A stretch of DNA of 64,000 bases from Arcuatula senhousia (Eukaryota; Mollusca; Bivalvia; Mytilida; Mytilidae). Position 1 is the stretch's first letter, and every line of letters starts with the position of its first letter. A model generated the notes under the pieces. The model was given only the letters and a program-made list of their open reading frames with translations, was not told the origin of the DNA and searched no databases. The stretch lies in the NCBI GenBank assembly GCA_963971305.1, contig OZ020309.1, forward strand, positions 4,085,001 to 4,149,000, written 5' to 3'. The position numbers were made by a program, and so were the translations under genes. This document shows, in pieces, positions 49,748-60,470 of this stretch.

Positions 49748-49775
49748 AGTGTTGCGTTGATCGGTTCAAGTACTG

Positions 49776-50120
49776 TACATACAGTTCAGGTAATGGTCTA
49801 TCCAACTGTAACCATGCCATTTGACCCTGACCCTATTTTCTTGCCCCAATGACTCTGTGAACTTCGGTCGTTTTTCAGGCCGTAAACTTTTTTAAGACTT
49901 TTGTGGACGATGAATTGCTGAAAAATTATAATAGCTAGGCATCTGATATTGGGTATTCAGACAGTTGAAATTATGGTATACGCTCATGTTACCATGCCAA
50001 TTGACCATGACCTCAATTTTACACTCCAGTGACTCTGTGAACATTGTTTTTTTTCAGGCAGAAATCTTTTTATAATACTTGTGTGGAAAATGTATTGCAT
50101 AAAAAGTATAATATACTCTG
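49776..50120. repeat. Continuation of the 180-bp tandem repeat
   Basis: ACCATGCCA-TTGACC, GACTCTGTGAAC and TTTTTCAGGC recur with a period near 180 bp (49882 to 50061). It continues the unit broken at 45173. Confidence 0.7.
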
Positions 50121-50264
50121 CAAAAAAAGTTACTCATAGATAGAAAATTCCCCATATGTTTAATGGAAATCGAAACAATTTCAAAACATTATTGCCGAGC
50201 TGTTCTGTAACCGATTTTCACGAAATAAAATCCAGTAAAAAAAGAAACAAACAAAAATCTTATA

Positions 50265-50960
50265 TATCCTCAGGAACTTCAAAAAATGGACACTACGGAT
50301 TCTAGGATATTAAGAAATATACTTTATATTTAGATCTACACCTTCGACTAGACTCTCGAGAAAAACTTTCAATAAAGATCCATGACTAACGTGATAACTT
50401 CAACTTTCAAATCGTCAACTTTGCCTCCTTGTGAAGCAACCTTCCGTCTGCTCTAGCTTATGGACTTAAAGTTTCTCAAGTGATTCTTTATTTCAGAGCT
50501 TGCGAACTAGCATCAATTTCCTTAGCAGAGCGTTACATCTAACATGAATATTACTCACACATGGTTATGCTTCTCCTCGATTGTTTTCTTCACTCAAGAA
50601 ATTTTAGGGGCTTATAGAAAAGTATGGGATTTCGATCTGTCAAAATAATGCACATGTTGGTTTGTCATAGAGTGTGTTATGTCTTCCAGATTTGACAAAT
50701 AGACTTGACTGTTGGCAATGCGACTTGTGCACTATAGCAAGCAGAAACTGCTTACTCTTCCGGGGCATCTAAGTTCACACTCGTTACGACTTGAGTTCGC
50801 GTTTATTTGATATTCAGTAGTGTTTGTGTTTCAGTGCTTTACATGTTGTCCCGTTCTCGATTGTGTTTTCTGTCTTGTCTCTGACCCTCGTACTTTTGAC
50901 ATTCGGAAGCGCATTCGGTACCTTTCTTCTTCCAGTACCAATGATATCGACCATGTGCAG
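50265..50960 (+). pseudogene. Penelope-like RT remnant with 3' tail
   Basis: Across broken frames the plus strand reads TTDS, LYLDLHL, FNFQIVNF, then AYGLKVSQVI and RAC, the same order as in the copies at 46105 and 52410. A tail with GCAGAAACTGCTTACTCTTC (near 50740) and a T/G-rich stretch follows to about 50960. It is heavily mutated. Confidence 0.65.
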
Positions 50961-51069
50961 TACTAGGAAAGAAACCTGGTGATTCAAACATTATTTTTTA
51001 ATTTAGCAATCGGAAATTTCAATGACAAAAATATTATTACTCGATTTGTAAAGTCGTTTCAGACAAAAT

Positions 51070-51150
51070 ATGACGATCAGGATTGTGCTTGTTTTCGGGG
51101 AGCTTTGGTCCACCAGCAGCAATCATCGACCAAGTGATTTCAAAATACAA
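51070..51150 (+). repeat. Dispersed repeat with TGGTCCACCAGCAG
   Basis: TCAGGATTGTG, TCGGGGAGC, TGGTCCACCAGCAG and ATCGACCAAGTGATTTCAAA match 63905-63995 inverted. Family unknown. Confidence 0.65.
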
Positions 51151-51784
51151 TTAAAAAACACAAAATCAAGGAAATTGTGCAGACTGTGACGCAAGCATGG
51201 CAGTTTGCATATCGCATTTTATTTTGTGAAGACTAATATTCAGGTGCCCTGGCAACATTTTTCAAGATAGCCACTACATGTTTCAAAATGAAGTCTTTTC
51301 ATAGTAATCAAACTTTAATTTTAGTTTATAAAAATTTTATGAGGTTTTTATTTAATTCTAACTTTATAAGATATAAATAGACGACTTTTTTATGCGTTGC
51401 TCGCATATTAATGGTGTGATATTTAACTTATTAAAAAATCTTTGCTATTGTTCAAATCTTTTGTACAGTGATATTTGGATAAAAGAAAATAAGTATTTTA
51501 TCTTTTGAGTGCATATGTTTGACAAGTCATATATCGTTAGAAGATATCGAAAAAAGTACAATTTGTACCGGTACCTTACAAAAATCTGAATTGATTCCTT
51601 TTGGTGAATTATTTTCTTTACCTAAAAGCAAAGACATTACTGCCTTTCATGTGTCTGCTATAGCAGTTATGTTAGTTCATTTACGTTAACTCCTGGCAGA
51701 TCAGAGCTCACCTTTGATAGCGTTTTGTGACTGGTCATAACCAGTCATAAAATTCTGACTGCTCTAGTATCACAATGACAGGTC

Positions 51785-51925
51785 TGTTAGATTTTGATAT
51801 TTCCGTTTGGTTGATTTTGTGATTTGTGTTTCTTCGTGCTGTTCTTGGTCGTGTTTAACGGTTATGTCTTTGCCTTTTCGGACTTTTGACACCTGAATGC
51901 CCCATTGGTGGCTCTTTGCTTCCTT
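51785..51925 (+). repeat. Dispersed retroelement 3'-tail repeat, copy 1
   Basis: GTTTCTTCGTGCTGTTCTTG, TTGCCTTTTCGGACTTTTGA and CCCCATTGGTG match copies at 52165-52330 (inverted) and 55230-55375. Confidence 0.7.
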
Positions 51926-52164
51926 AACGAAAACCTTATATTCCGGTGTAATTCAAAAATGACGTTTTTTTTAAATAAATTAGCGCAATTGAGTTATTAA
52001 TTTTTATGTCAACGAAAATGAAGACAATGTTGTACATAGAAAGAGAAAAAAATAAGTGAATAATCAATTTCTTTTTCTCAAAATATAAACTTTTATACAT
52101 AAATTGTGAGATATAACCATTTCTAAAAATAAAAAAATATGAAGTCATCGATGTTTTCAATGTC

Positions 52165-52409
52165 ACCGGAAGTGAATGAGGCAAAGACGCACCAATGGGA
52201 CATTCGAGTGTCATAAGTCCGAAAGGGGAAGGACGAAACCGGTAAACAGGAACAAGAACAGCACGAAGAAACACAAGACACAAAACCGAACGGAAATCAA
52301 CAACGTGAACTCATGTCGTAACATGAGTGAACTTAGGTGCTATGGAAGAGCAAGCGGTTCCTGCCTGCTATATCACACCCTTAATGTTGCTAATTTTCAA
52401 TTTAGTGGG
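52165..52409 (-). repeat. Retroelement 3'-tail repeat, inverted copy attached to RT remnant
   Basis: On the minus strand this follows the RT remnant and carries GCTTGCTCTTCCATAGCACC and then the TGTTTCTTCGTGCTGTTC block. It shows that the dispersed tail belongs to the Penelope-like family. Confidence 0.7.
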
Positions 52410-52718
52410 TCAAATCAGGTAGAGGAAGACAAAACAAAAATTTCTACGACAAACCAAATATGTACTCAATTGAGAGCTAGAAAACTTATATTTGTGTACG
52501 AATGCAGGGTGTCTACTGTAAAATTTCTTGAGTGAAGATAGCAACCGTGGAGCAACATAACTCTGTGTCAGCAGTTTCTGTGTCAAACATGACGCTCTGC
52601 AAAGGAAATCGATGTAAATCCCGCAAGCTCTGCAGTAACAAATCAACTGTGATACGAAGACTCCATAAGCAGGAGTGGACGGAATGTTGCCACACAAAAA
52701 GAGAAAGTTGTTATACAT
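52410..52718 (-). pseudogene. Penelope-like RT C-terminal remnant
   Basis: The 102-residue open frame has FLFLCGNIPSTPAYGVFVSQ, then RAC-x2-YIDF and VAPRLLSSLKKFYSRH. These match the region after the catalytic domain in the other copies here. It lacks the YIDD part, so it is 5'-truncated. Confidence 0.78.
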
Positions 52719-52981
52719 ATTACATAATTCATGTTAGTAATATCTACCATTTGATTTTGACTTTTAAACACATTTTGAACATATTAATTGCCTTGATTTT
52801 TGCAGACTCAAAGTTACCTTTATAGTTAAAAACATTCCATGTGGTTTATAGGTAAGTTATTTTTTTTCAGGACCCTTCTCCGCGCGTATATAAGACTACT
52901 GATAACCCATAATATGGCACATAAACAAAACTTCCGGTTTGAAAATGGCACCTAAACGCTAAAGTTCTGATTTTTCCTGAT

Positions 52982-53125
52982 CAATCGCACGGATATGAAA
53001 ATCATTACGTCAAGGTAAAGTCTCGGTGACCTAGAGTGAATATCAGGACTTTTTTACTTTCTTTGTACACAACATGTATTGGTTAACTCCCGAGAACTTC
53101 TTTCATTTTCATATCCGTGTGATTG
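52982..53125. repeat. 144-bp inverted repeat (hairpin)
   Basis: Arms of 21 bp, starting CAATCGCACGGATATG at the left and ending CATATCCGTGTGATTG at the right, match with one mismatch around a spacer of about 100 bp. Pairing continues weakly inward near the CTCGG/CCGAG motifs. It could be a small MITE. Confidence 0.6.
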
Positions 53126-53329
53126 TCCAATTTTACAAAATTGTCTCAACAGATCTCGATTTTGAGGCCGATTCGCAATAAATTGAGATAAATTTTGGTG
53201 TTTTGGAAAGGAAAATCGTGTATAAAACGAAATCAATTGGAAAGGGATCGACATATTTTCCCAATAGTTAATTTTCCGTTTCTTGAAGGAGACGTACTAT
53301 TAGCTCCAGCATACGGGGTATACATTTCA

Positions 53330-54335
53330 CAATTGGACTCGCATTTGCAGTGATGTGTCTGATTTTAATGATAAAAACCGTTTTATTACAGAAAAATTGC
53401 TAAAACAAGGTTACCGTTGCCACAAATTAGTCAAATCTTTTACAAAATTTGCACATAAATATTGACATCTCATCGAAAAATTTGATTGTACACGTAGATT
53501 TCTGATTGTTAAAGGAATATCTCATCCTGATTTTTATAGAAATGTAGTTTATAAAGCACAAAAATTCAAAAACAACCTTATGGAAATTAAAAACTGGCTT
53601 AAAACCTTTAGAAAAAAAAATACGAATTCAATGTTTTAGTAAAATCTTTGCATTTGGTATGTTTTGGCAGAAATATTGATAGCTTGATAGTAACTTTAAA
53701 ACGTTAAATTTTCACTTTGTATCCACTGTATCATTTATAAGCTCCACAGCGATCAAGTATGTCGGTTCTGTATGGTGATACAACTCTTAATCATTCATTG
53801 TTTTGACGTGGGGTGTCGGATTTAGAACTGATGCATTTGATTCTTTTACATCAATCGATAAATGTTTCTTAGCTAGTTGTCGGTAACTTCGAGTGTTCTC
53901 AAGAGAGTTCCTCCTTTGTCTTGTTGTTTTCGTACAGTATTTTGTCTTAGGTTCTCTCTTGTTGAATCGAACTTTTATCGATTGAGTTTTACAGTGTGTT
54001 TTATATGTAGCTTTGTGCAAGCTTATCAATAGGGGGAAGGTTGGATCCAAAAAAAACTAGTTTAACCCCGCCACATTTTATATGTGCCTTTCCTAAGCCA
54101 GGAAACTTTGCCAAAGCCTTTGTTTGTCCTTGTCATTCTATGTTAACTGTTTTATGTCAAGAATTGAGTCTTTCGTTGATGATTTAGGGATTGGTTTTGA
54201 TACTTTTGTATTGGATTATAAGTCTTGGGCCAATGCAAGACGGTAAGCAGTGACCTATGGTCATGTTGAAGACTGCTTGCTGTTTTCCGTTGTGATTTTT
54301 TGAATTGCTGTTTGTTTGTTTGTTGTGTCGCGTAC
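53330..54335 (+). pseudogene. Second-type Penelope-like RT C-terminal remnant with 3' region
   Basis: The plus strand reads SDFNDKNRFITEKLLKQGY, KLVKSFTKFAHKY and KGISHPDFYRNVVYKAQKF, with a stop between the last two blocks. This resembles the C-terminal part of a different mollusc/cnidarian RT lineage than the other copies. Downstream, GGGGGAAGGTTGGATCC and TTTAACCCCGCCACATTTT (near 54035-54080) fit the 3' region I recall for that lineage. There is no intact frame. Confidence 0.6.
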
Positions 54336-55129
54336 ACTTATTCCACATCTCAATATCGTATATATATGATTTGCATGAAGAAAATCGGATTAAAGAAAAG
54401 GAGGGTGATGAAAGTAATATCTCCATTGTGTTTTTTTCGTACCGCATATTGATTCTAACAAAATATTGGTAGAGTGGAGCAAGTCCCCGTGGCTATAGCT
54501 AAACTTTGCATGCCTATGGAAAATCAAGTTGACCTTAATTTCTTTTAATCAGAAAATTGGAAACAATAGAGCTATCGAGATGGAATTTTCACAGAATGTC
54601 CAGTAGATGATATCATTTTTGAGAAAAAATCTTTATTTTTAATTCCAGTTTCTAAAATTAAAAAAACACTCTTTTTTCAAAACATGAACAATCTAAATTT
54701 TTAAACATTCTTTTAAGCAGGTAACTTTCAAACACTGAAAGAAGAAACGTTTTTGGTGAAAATCAGCCATGAAAACTTTATTGAAAAAAATGTGTGTTGT
54801 TTAATTTTTTAAAGAGCGATTCTGTGAATTCCAGATTGACATTATACTAACTTTTAACTGCAAACAAAACATCTTTTAGTGGCCTAAAATGAAAATGACC
54901 AATAGGAAAATATTATGGCAATACCATTTTGACAAAATGTATCAAATACTAAATAAATTGTTTTATTTGTTAATTTTATGCGCATTTTCTTTTTTCCATT
55001 AGTATAAAACATTTGAGTTAATTTTATAAGCATTTAGAAGTTACCTCTAGTTTGCTGCAAGATAGGTGAGTGAAGTAAAAATGCAACGGACGCAATGTCC
55101 CCATTTATATATAACGTTGACGGTTTTCC
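54336..55129. other. AT-rich stretch, nothing recognised
   Basis: No supported gene or repeat. Confidence 0.4.
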
Positions 55130-55380
55130 ATTATTTGGTTTGACACACTGAATTGGAAATTGGCAGCGCAACGGGTGCGCTGTAGCAGACAGGATCCGCT
55201 TACTCTTCCGGAACACACAAGTCTCTTGTTGCGACATTAGGTTTCGTTGTTGATTTATGTTCGGTTGATTTTGTGTTTTGTGTTTCCTTGTGCTGTTCTT
55301 GTTCATGTTTACCGGTTTTGCCGTTGCCTTTTCGATTTTTTGACACTCGAATGTCCCATTGGTGCATTTTTGCTTTTTTA
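55130..55380 (+). repeat. Dispersed retroelement 3'-tail repeat, copy 3
   Basis: CCGCTTACTCTTCCGGAAC near 55197 leads into TGTTTCCTTGTGCTGTTC, TTACCGGTTTTGCCGTTGCC and CCCATTGGTGC. The order is as at 50740-50960 and 51785. No RT coding is attached. Confidence 0.7.
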
Positions 55381-56279
55381 TTTCAAATTTTTACTTTAAA
55401 GATTTATGATAATAGAAGATGCAGTAGACACAATATGTCATAAAAGAATATTATAAAACAGCACATTTCAAATCGTTGATGTGATTCTTTGAATGGTTTT
55501 GATGTCTTTCATAAAATCAATCTTGATATTCCCCTGCTACAACCGTTTGATAATTTTTGGTCAGTAAATGGTGTTTTCCACAATGCTTATGAAACAAAAA
55601 ACAACAATCGATAGACCCGTTAACAATTGGATTTTTAACTCTATATTCTCTGGAAAATGAGCAAAACACCTCGGTTTAAGCAGCCATGATTATTAACAAG
55701 CTGCAAATTCACAATGTAATGTGTCTAGTGTATGAAACATGCCCGGTTGAAAAGAACAATATCGTGAATGAATAAAGACACTGTTTGATCTAAACTTTAA
55801 TTACAGACATTTTTGAAACTCCATTTAATTCATTGGCTAACAAAAATCGTGCGAAAAACAAAAGATCAGGAAATATTTCCATTGGTCAATGTTTAATAGA
55901 ATTTTTACGTGCATTGCAGGATGGTTAAACCAAAATGTTTGACATGTAACCTGTCAGTCAGTCTATTTAAAAAAAATATCAAGTTTGGGATGACATCTCT
56001 TCATGTTTCAGAAATTCGATCTGATTCCGGAATTCATATAGACTTTACATTTAAATATTAAGGCATTTTTGGAATAATGACAACAACATTTTATGACAAT
56101 TTATCATTATATAGACCCTAACAACCAACTGTATATCATTTCTTGAAATTCTTGATACAACTTCATTGTTTTTAAGGTCAAACATGTCACAATGATAAAG
56201 TTATGTAAAATCTAGAGAAGTCTGATATCAGACCATATTTTAACGTCATATAACTCGGAACCGAGCGCATGGACCAAAT
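55381..56279. other. AT-rich stretch, nothing recognised
   Basis: No supported gene or repeat before the ATTAC duplication. Confidence 0.4.
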
Positions 56280-56989
56280 ATTACCACCCCTAGTAAGGTG
56301 AATTCACGACGATCAGGAAAGTCCAGTGAAGGATTCACGTAATGTTGTATTATTTGGTTGAATTCGTCCCTTTTTCGATCGATATTGTTTACAAATCACA
56401 TATAAAATGCACACCTGAGCACTGTTAGTAAATATAAACCTATCTATTATTTGTATTTCTTTATTATTTACATTTTTGTATTAATTTCAATTAAATGTGA
56501 AAGTTTGGTTAATCTATGATTAATGGTTTATTATAACTCTAAGTTAAGAGTAAATAACACATTTAAAAACTTATGATAAAACTTACAATGTGTACCCACG
56601 TTCTTTTGAAATCATTTTAAATTAAAACATGCAAGGAGAGTACTGCCAACTGTTAAGAAAATCAAATTAGTTGTTACATCAAACCGGTAATTTGTATCAC
56701 CATTTTTGATGATTCAGATTTGTTGAGTTATAGACTTCTGTTTTGGTGAATTGTGGATACTGTTTTGTCGGGTTATATCATATATTTTTATGGTTATTTA
56801 CAAAAGATTGCGTAATTATAAGTTGCATATTTGACATATTTTACTCAAACTCATTTCGTGTTATCCAGGAACTAACAGAATTCGTTGATTCGGATATTAT
56901 GCATGTTTACATTCCAAATTTTAGTTATATGCTTACAACCTTTTGGGTAAAATTCGCATCAATTAAGCTTTAATAGATTAATTTCTTCA

Positions 56990-57290
56990 TTCATATGAAG
57001 CAGACTTCTTACAATCATTTCTAGACAAAAAATGATCGTATACAGTCTAGCTTTCTTTTTTAACTTCACTTTCCGTTATATTGATGATGTCCTTTCACTG
57101 AACGATTCTCAATACTCATGTATCGTCAGAAACTTGAGATAAAGGACACAACGGATTCTCAAAAGTCTGCTTCATCTGCTTAATCTATGGAAATAAACCC
57201 CAAAGGAAAAATTTTAACAAAACGCTATAAAAACCGTGATGACTTCAATAAATATTCAAATCGTCAACTTGTGTTATAAGTAATAGGAAG
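56990..57290 (+). pseudogene. Penelope-like RT remnant with YIDD box
   Basis: The plus strand reads YEADFLQSFLDKK, then FNFTFRYIDDVLSLNDS at about 57057-57107 and, in another frame, LRIKDTTDS and KNRDDFN. It covers the catalytic box and the following strand, then similarity fades near 57290. Frameshifts are present. Confidence 0.7.
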
Positions 57291-58599
57291 CTATATCCAA
57301 TTTCTGCACCCCAACTTATTAGATCACCAAGTGTTTCAAACATCTATTTAGACCAATTAGGTAATACTAATTATTATCCTTGGCCATGTTCATCATCAGG
57401 GACCAAGCCATAAAATACTGATTTCATGATAATATAGTATTCATGTATGTCGTATATTATCTCATCTTTACCAGATTATGTTGCACTGACATTTTATTAA
57501 GGGTCGACACCTTAGCGATCTATTATTATTATTTGTTTTAAGGATAATTTATTTTATTTTCAATATCCATCTCTTTCGGGTTCTTGTGTCGATGCTTGTC
57601 ATCATAGGTTTTCTGTCAATAATAGGTTTGCATCGTCATTAGCATCCTTATAATCAACAGTTTCAGATGTTATGTGTTTCGTTAAAACGTATATAGTTCA
57701 GTCATTTTCTCCTTCATTGATGAAATATGGTGTAACTTTATGTGATTTGGAAAGAAATATAATCTTTGTCTAATTGCACGGGTTATCTTGTCGTTAAAAT
57801 CCTTTGCGTGCATTTCTTTCTTTATTTTGTTTATTGTGGCGTAAGTTCAATGTTTCAAACTCTTTATCTCTTCCCTTTCGTTGATATATTCCGTCCTGTC
57901 AAAAACGACAGTGATGTTGTTTTGTCGGCTAATCTAATGATCATTATTGTGATGCTTTTCAATTATCTAACAGCATTTCCATTTCTGACTTGCTTATTTT
58001 TGTCAAGTACTGTTCAATACGCAAATTATTGATTTAATATTTAAGTCTCTGTTGCATTGTTTGCGAAGGGGGGTTAATAACCTGATTTCCCTGGAATGTA
58101 TGATAATGTCAATGTCACCATTCGTGAATTGATATTTACATCTTAATTTCCTTGCCAGCTCATTAGAGTCTTATATAAATTGTGATTTCAATTGTCTGGT
58201 ATCCCTTGCTAAGCGCTATAATTTTATTATTGGATATTGATTTATTTGTCAATATTTTTCAAATTTCTCAGCTTTATGTAATCTTTTTTATAGCGCTTTT
58301 AATTTTCATTAGTTATTTGATAATAGACCTTTTTCAGGCTGGCCTTTTCATTGCGCTTTTGTCTATAAATGTTTTAGACCAATCAGCTTTCGCAATGAGG
58401 TAAACTGGCGGGAATACCAGGTCAATGTTCTACTTTTATGTCAAAATATGTTTATTTATATTAATTCAGCAACTGCAAGTTACTTATGATTTTTTCTATC
58501 GTCACTTGACTTTGATTATATCGATCTTTGAAGTTTATTGCGTTAAATTGCTCCTTGTGTAGCAAAATTCCGTTTATTCCAGCTAATGGAATTTAAGTT
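57291..58599. other. AT-rich stretch inside the 5.7-kb element
   Basis: Two hydrophobic short frames (57766-58032 and 58182-58403) lack any family feature. They look like chance frames in T-rich DNA. Confidence 0.35.
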
Positions 58600-58840
58600 C
58601 CATAATTGATTCAATGCTCCAGAGCTTGCAGTAATATTACATCGATTTCCTTGGCAGAGCGTTACACATATGACACAAAAAGTGCTAACACAGGGTTATG
58701 TTGCTCCTAGATTGCTGTCTTGACTTAAGAAATTCTAAGGAAGACATCGTGAACTCATAGACAAACACCGTATGGGATTTCTATCTTTCAGATGAGTGCA
58801 GATGTTGGTTTGTCATAGTGTTTTGTTTTATCTTCCTTAA
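58600..58840 (+). pseudogene. Penelope-like RT C-terminal remnant
   Basis: AGAGCTTGCAGTAATATTAC, CGATTTCCTTGGCAGAGCGT, GGGTTATGTTGCTCCTAG and GGTTTGTCATAGTG match 50495-50690 and the minus strand at 52520-52650. These encode the RAC ... IDF ... GYVAPRLL region in decayed frames. Confidence 0.65.
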
Positions 58841-59166
58841 CTGGAATTAACACATGCAGTCTCATTTTTGAAACGAACTGCATTAGCAATGACCGTGAAT
58901 TGGTTGCCCTTATATTCCTGCAAGCAGGCACATTTCATTTTCGAATTGCAAAACCTCCGTGCGGGTCCCGGATGGCAAATAGGCCCGCAGCAGCGCTTTA
59001 GCTTATCGGTAAACGTCCACTTAAAATCGCTCAGAGACCTTTCGTTGCGACAGGCCGCTTTGCCCAAATAGCGACAGGGATGTGTGTCCCAAGTGGTTGA
59101 ATGGCGCAGACCTGTCATACTGAATGCCGGAGTCGTCAGGCTATAATGCAGAAAACCTGATTGCAA
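58837..59166 (-). CDS. Cysteine-rich ORF of unknown function
   Basis: I do not recognise this protein. The 109-residue frame has nine cysteines (31, 39, 59, 60, 64, 73, 79, 81, 104), including CCGPIC and CACL, and no obvious signal peptide at its first ATG. The stretch is clearly more GC-rich than its surroundings. A CAATCAG before GTTTTCTG near 59160 could be a splice acceptor, so this may be an internal exon. It lies between an RT remnant and the hairpin element, inside the 5.7-kb TIR element. Chance ORF, captured exon and element-encoded peptide are all possible. Confidence 0.25.
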   Translation of the reverse strand: MQSGFLHYSLTTPAFSMTGLRHSTTWDTHPCRYLGKAACRNERSLSDFKWTFTDKLKRCCGPICHPGPARRFCNSKMKCACLQEYKGNQFTVIANAVRFKNETACVNSS

Positions 59167-59363
59167 ACCATAGTGGTGAACCGTGTTGGAAAAAAAAAGA
59201 ACCCAACTGCAGAAGGATCCCCATGTTCGAGGCTTAACTGTCCGTCCAAGCTACCCATCAATCCTTTTTCGAATGGCAGTCAAAATCTATTCTCACTGAT
59301 TGGCCCTATGTCCCCATTTCCTCCACTTCATCATCATTTCATGTTCATTGTATCACCCTTTTT

Positions 59364-59392
59364 AGCTCACCTTGCCGAAGGCAATGTGAGCT
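59364..59392 (+). other. 5' hairpin of the GTGAGC element
   Basis: AGCTCACCTTGCC pairs with GGCAATGTGAGCT with one mismatch around a 3-nt loop. Confidence 0.85.
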
Positions 59393-60454
59393 TTTGTCAT
59401 CACTTGGCGTCTGTCGTCCGTCGTCCGTCCTCTGTCGTCCGTCGTTCAACTTTTCAAAAATCTTCTTCTCTGAAACCGCTTGGCCAAATGTAATGAAACT
59501 TGGTAGGGTTGTTCAGTGGTATGTCCTCTACAAAACTATCGTTCGAAATTTTGATTCGACAAAAAACATGGCCGCCATGGCTAAAAATAGAGCATAGGGG
59601 TAAATTGCAGTTTTTTGCAAATTACTCAAAAACCGTAACAGATATCAAAATTCTGGCATAAGTAAAAGTGATCAGCACCTCAAGATCTACCTGCCCAGAA
59701 ATTTTCAAGAAGATCCAACAACTGATGTAGGAGTTATTGCCCTTTTTCTGGATTTTTTTCAAAAAAAATTACTTATTTAGCCCTATATCTTGAAAACTAT
59801 ACAAGATATTTCAAAAATTTAAATTGCATATGACTAAGCACATCAAGATTAACATAAGTCGTAACAGAGTCAAAGTTGTAGGATTTTCACAGTTTTTTGT
59901 TCAACTTTTCAAAAATCTTCTCTTCTGAAACTGCTTAGTCAAATGAAATGAAACTTGGTAGGGTTGTTCAGTAGTATGTGGTCTACTAAATTATCGTTCG
60001 AAATTTCGATTCGACAAAAAACATGGCTGCCATGGCTAAAAATAGAACATAAGGGTAAGTTGCAGTGTTTTGCAAATTACTCAAAAATGGTAACAGATAT
60101 TAAAATTCTATTTGAATAATACCGATCAGCACATAAAGATCTTCCTGCCCAGAAGTTTTGAAGAAGATCTTACAATGGTTGTAGGAGTTATTGCCCTTTT
60201 TCTTGTTTTTTTTTTCAAATTTTGCTCTTTTAAGACTTATATCTTGAAAACAATACAAGATATTTGAACAATTTAAATTGCATATGGTTAAGCACATAAA
60301 GATCTAAAAATTATGTAATGGGGTCAAAGTTGTAAGACCTTTTTTGATAGGAGTTGTTTCCCTTAGAACATTTAAATTGATAATTCCACAGAGTAGCAGT
60401 CCTTTGTTAAAATATCCAGCATATAAGTATCATCGAATACAAGGTGAGCGATTC

Positions 60455-60470
60455 AGGCTCCTGAGAGCCT
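60455..60470 (+). other. 3' hairpin of the GTGAGC element
   Basis: AGGCTC pairs with GAGCCT around CTGA. It lies just after the subterminal CAAGGTGAGC. Confidence 0.8.

Larger units (their letters stand above)
45174..49775. mobile_element. TIR element 2 with internal satellite (4,602 bp), TA target duplication
   Basis: The left end is CAGTACTTGAACCGATCAA and continues to GCAAC. The right end is its reverse complement over 25 bp with one mismatch. TA flanks both sides (45172-45173 and 49776-49777). Inside each end is a CCAATCCGTCATCAATCAGTCA-type minisatellite, and the core is a satellite of about 248 bp. The build is that of element 1, but TIR and minisatellite sequences differ. A Penelope-like fragment is inserted at 45798-46662. 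No transposase is encoded. Confidence 0.85.

Noticed and set aside
52176..52535. 119-residue plus-strand frame
   Set aside because: It is antisense to the retroelement 3' tail and RT remnant, which explain the sequence better.
57766..58403. Two hydrophobic frames that look like membrane segments
   Set aside because: T-rich DNA gives Phe/Leu/Ile-rich frames by chance; no start context, motif or neighbour supports a gene.
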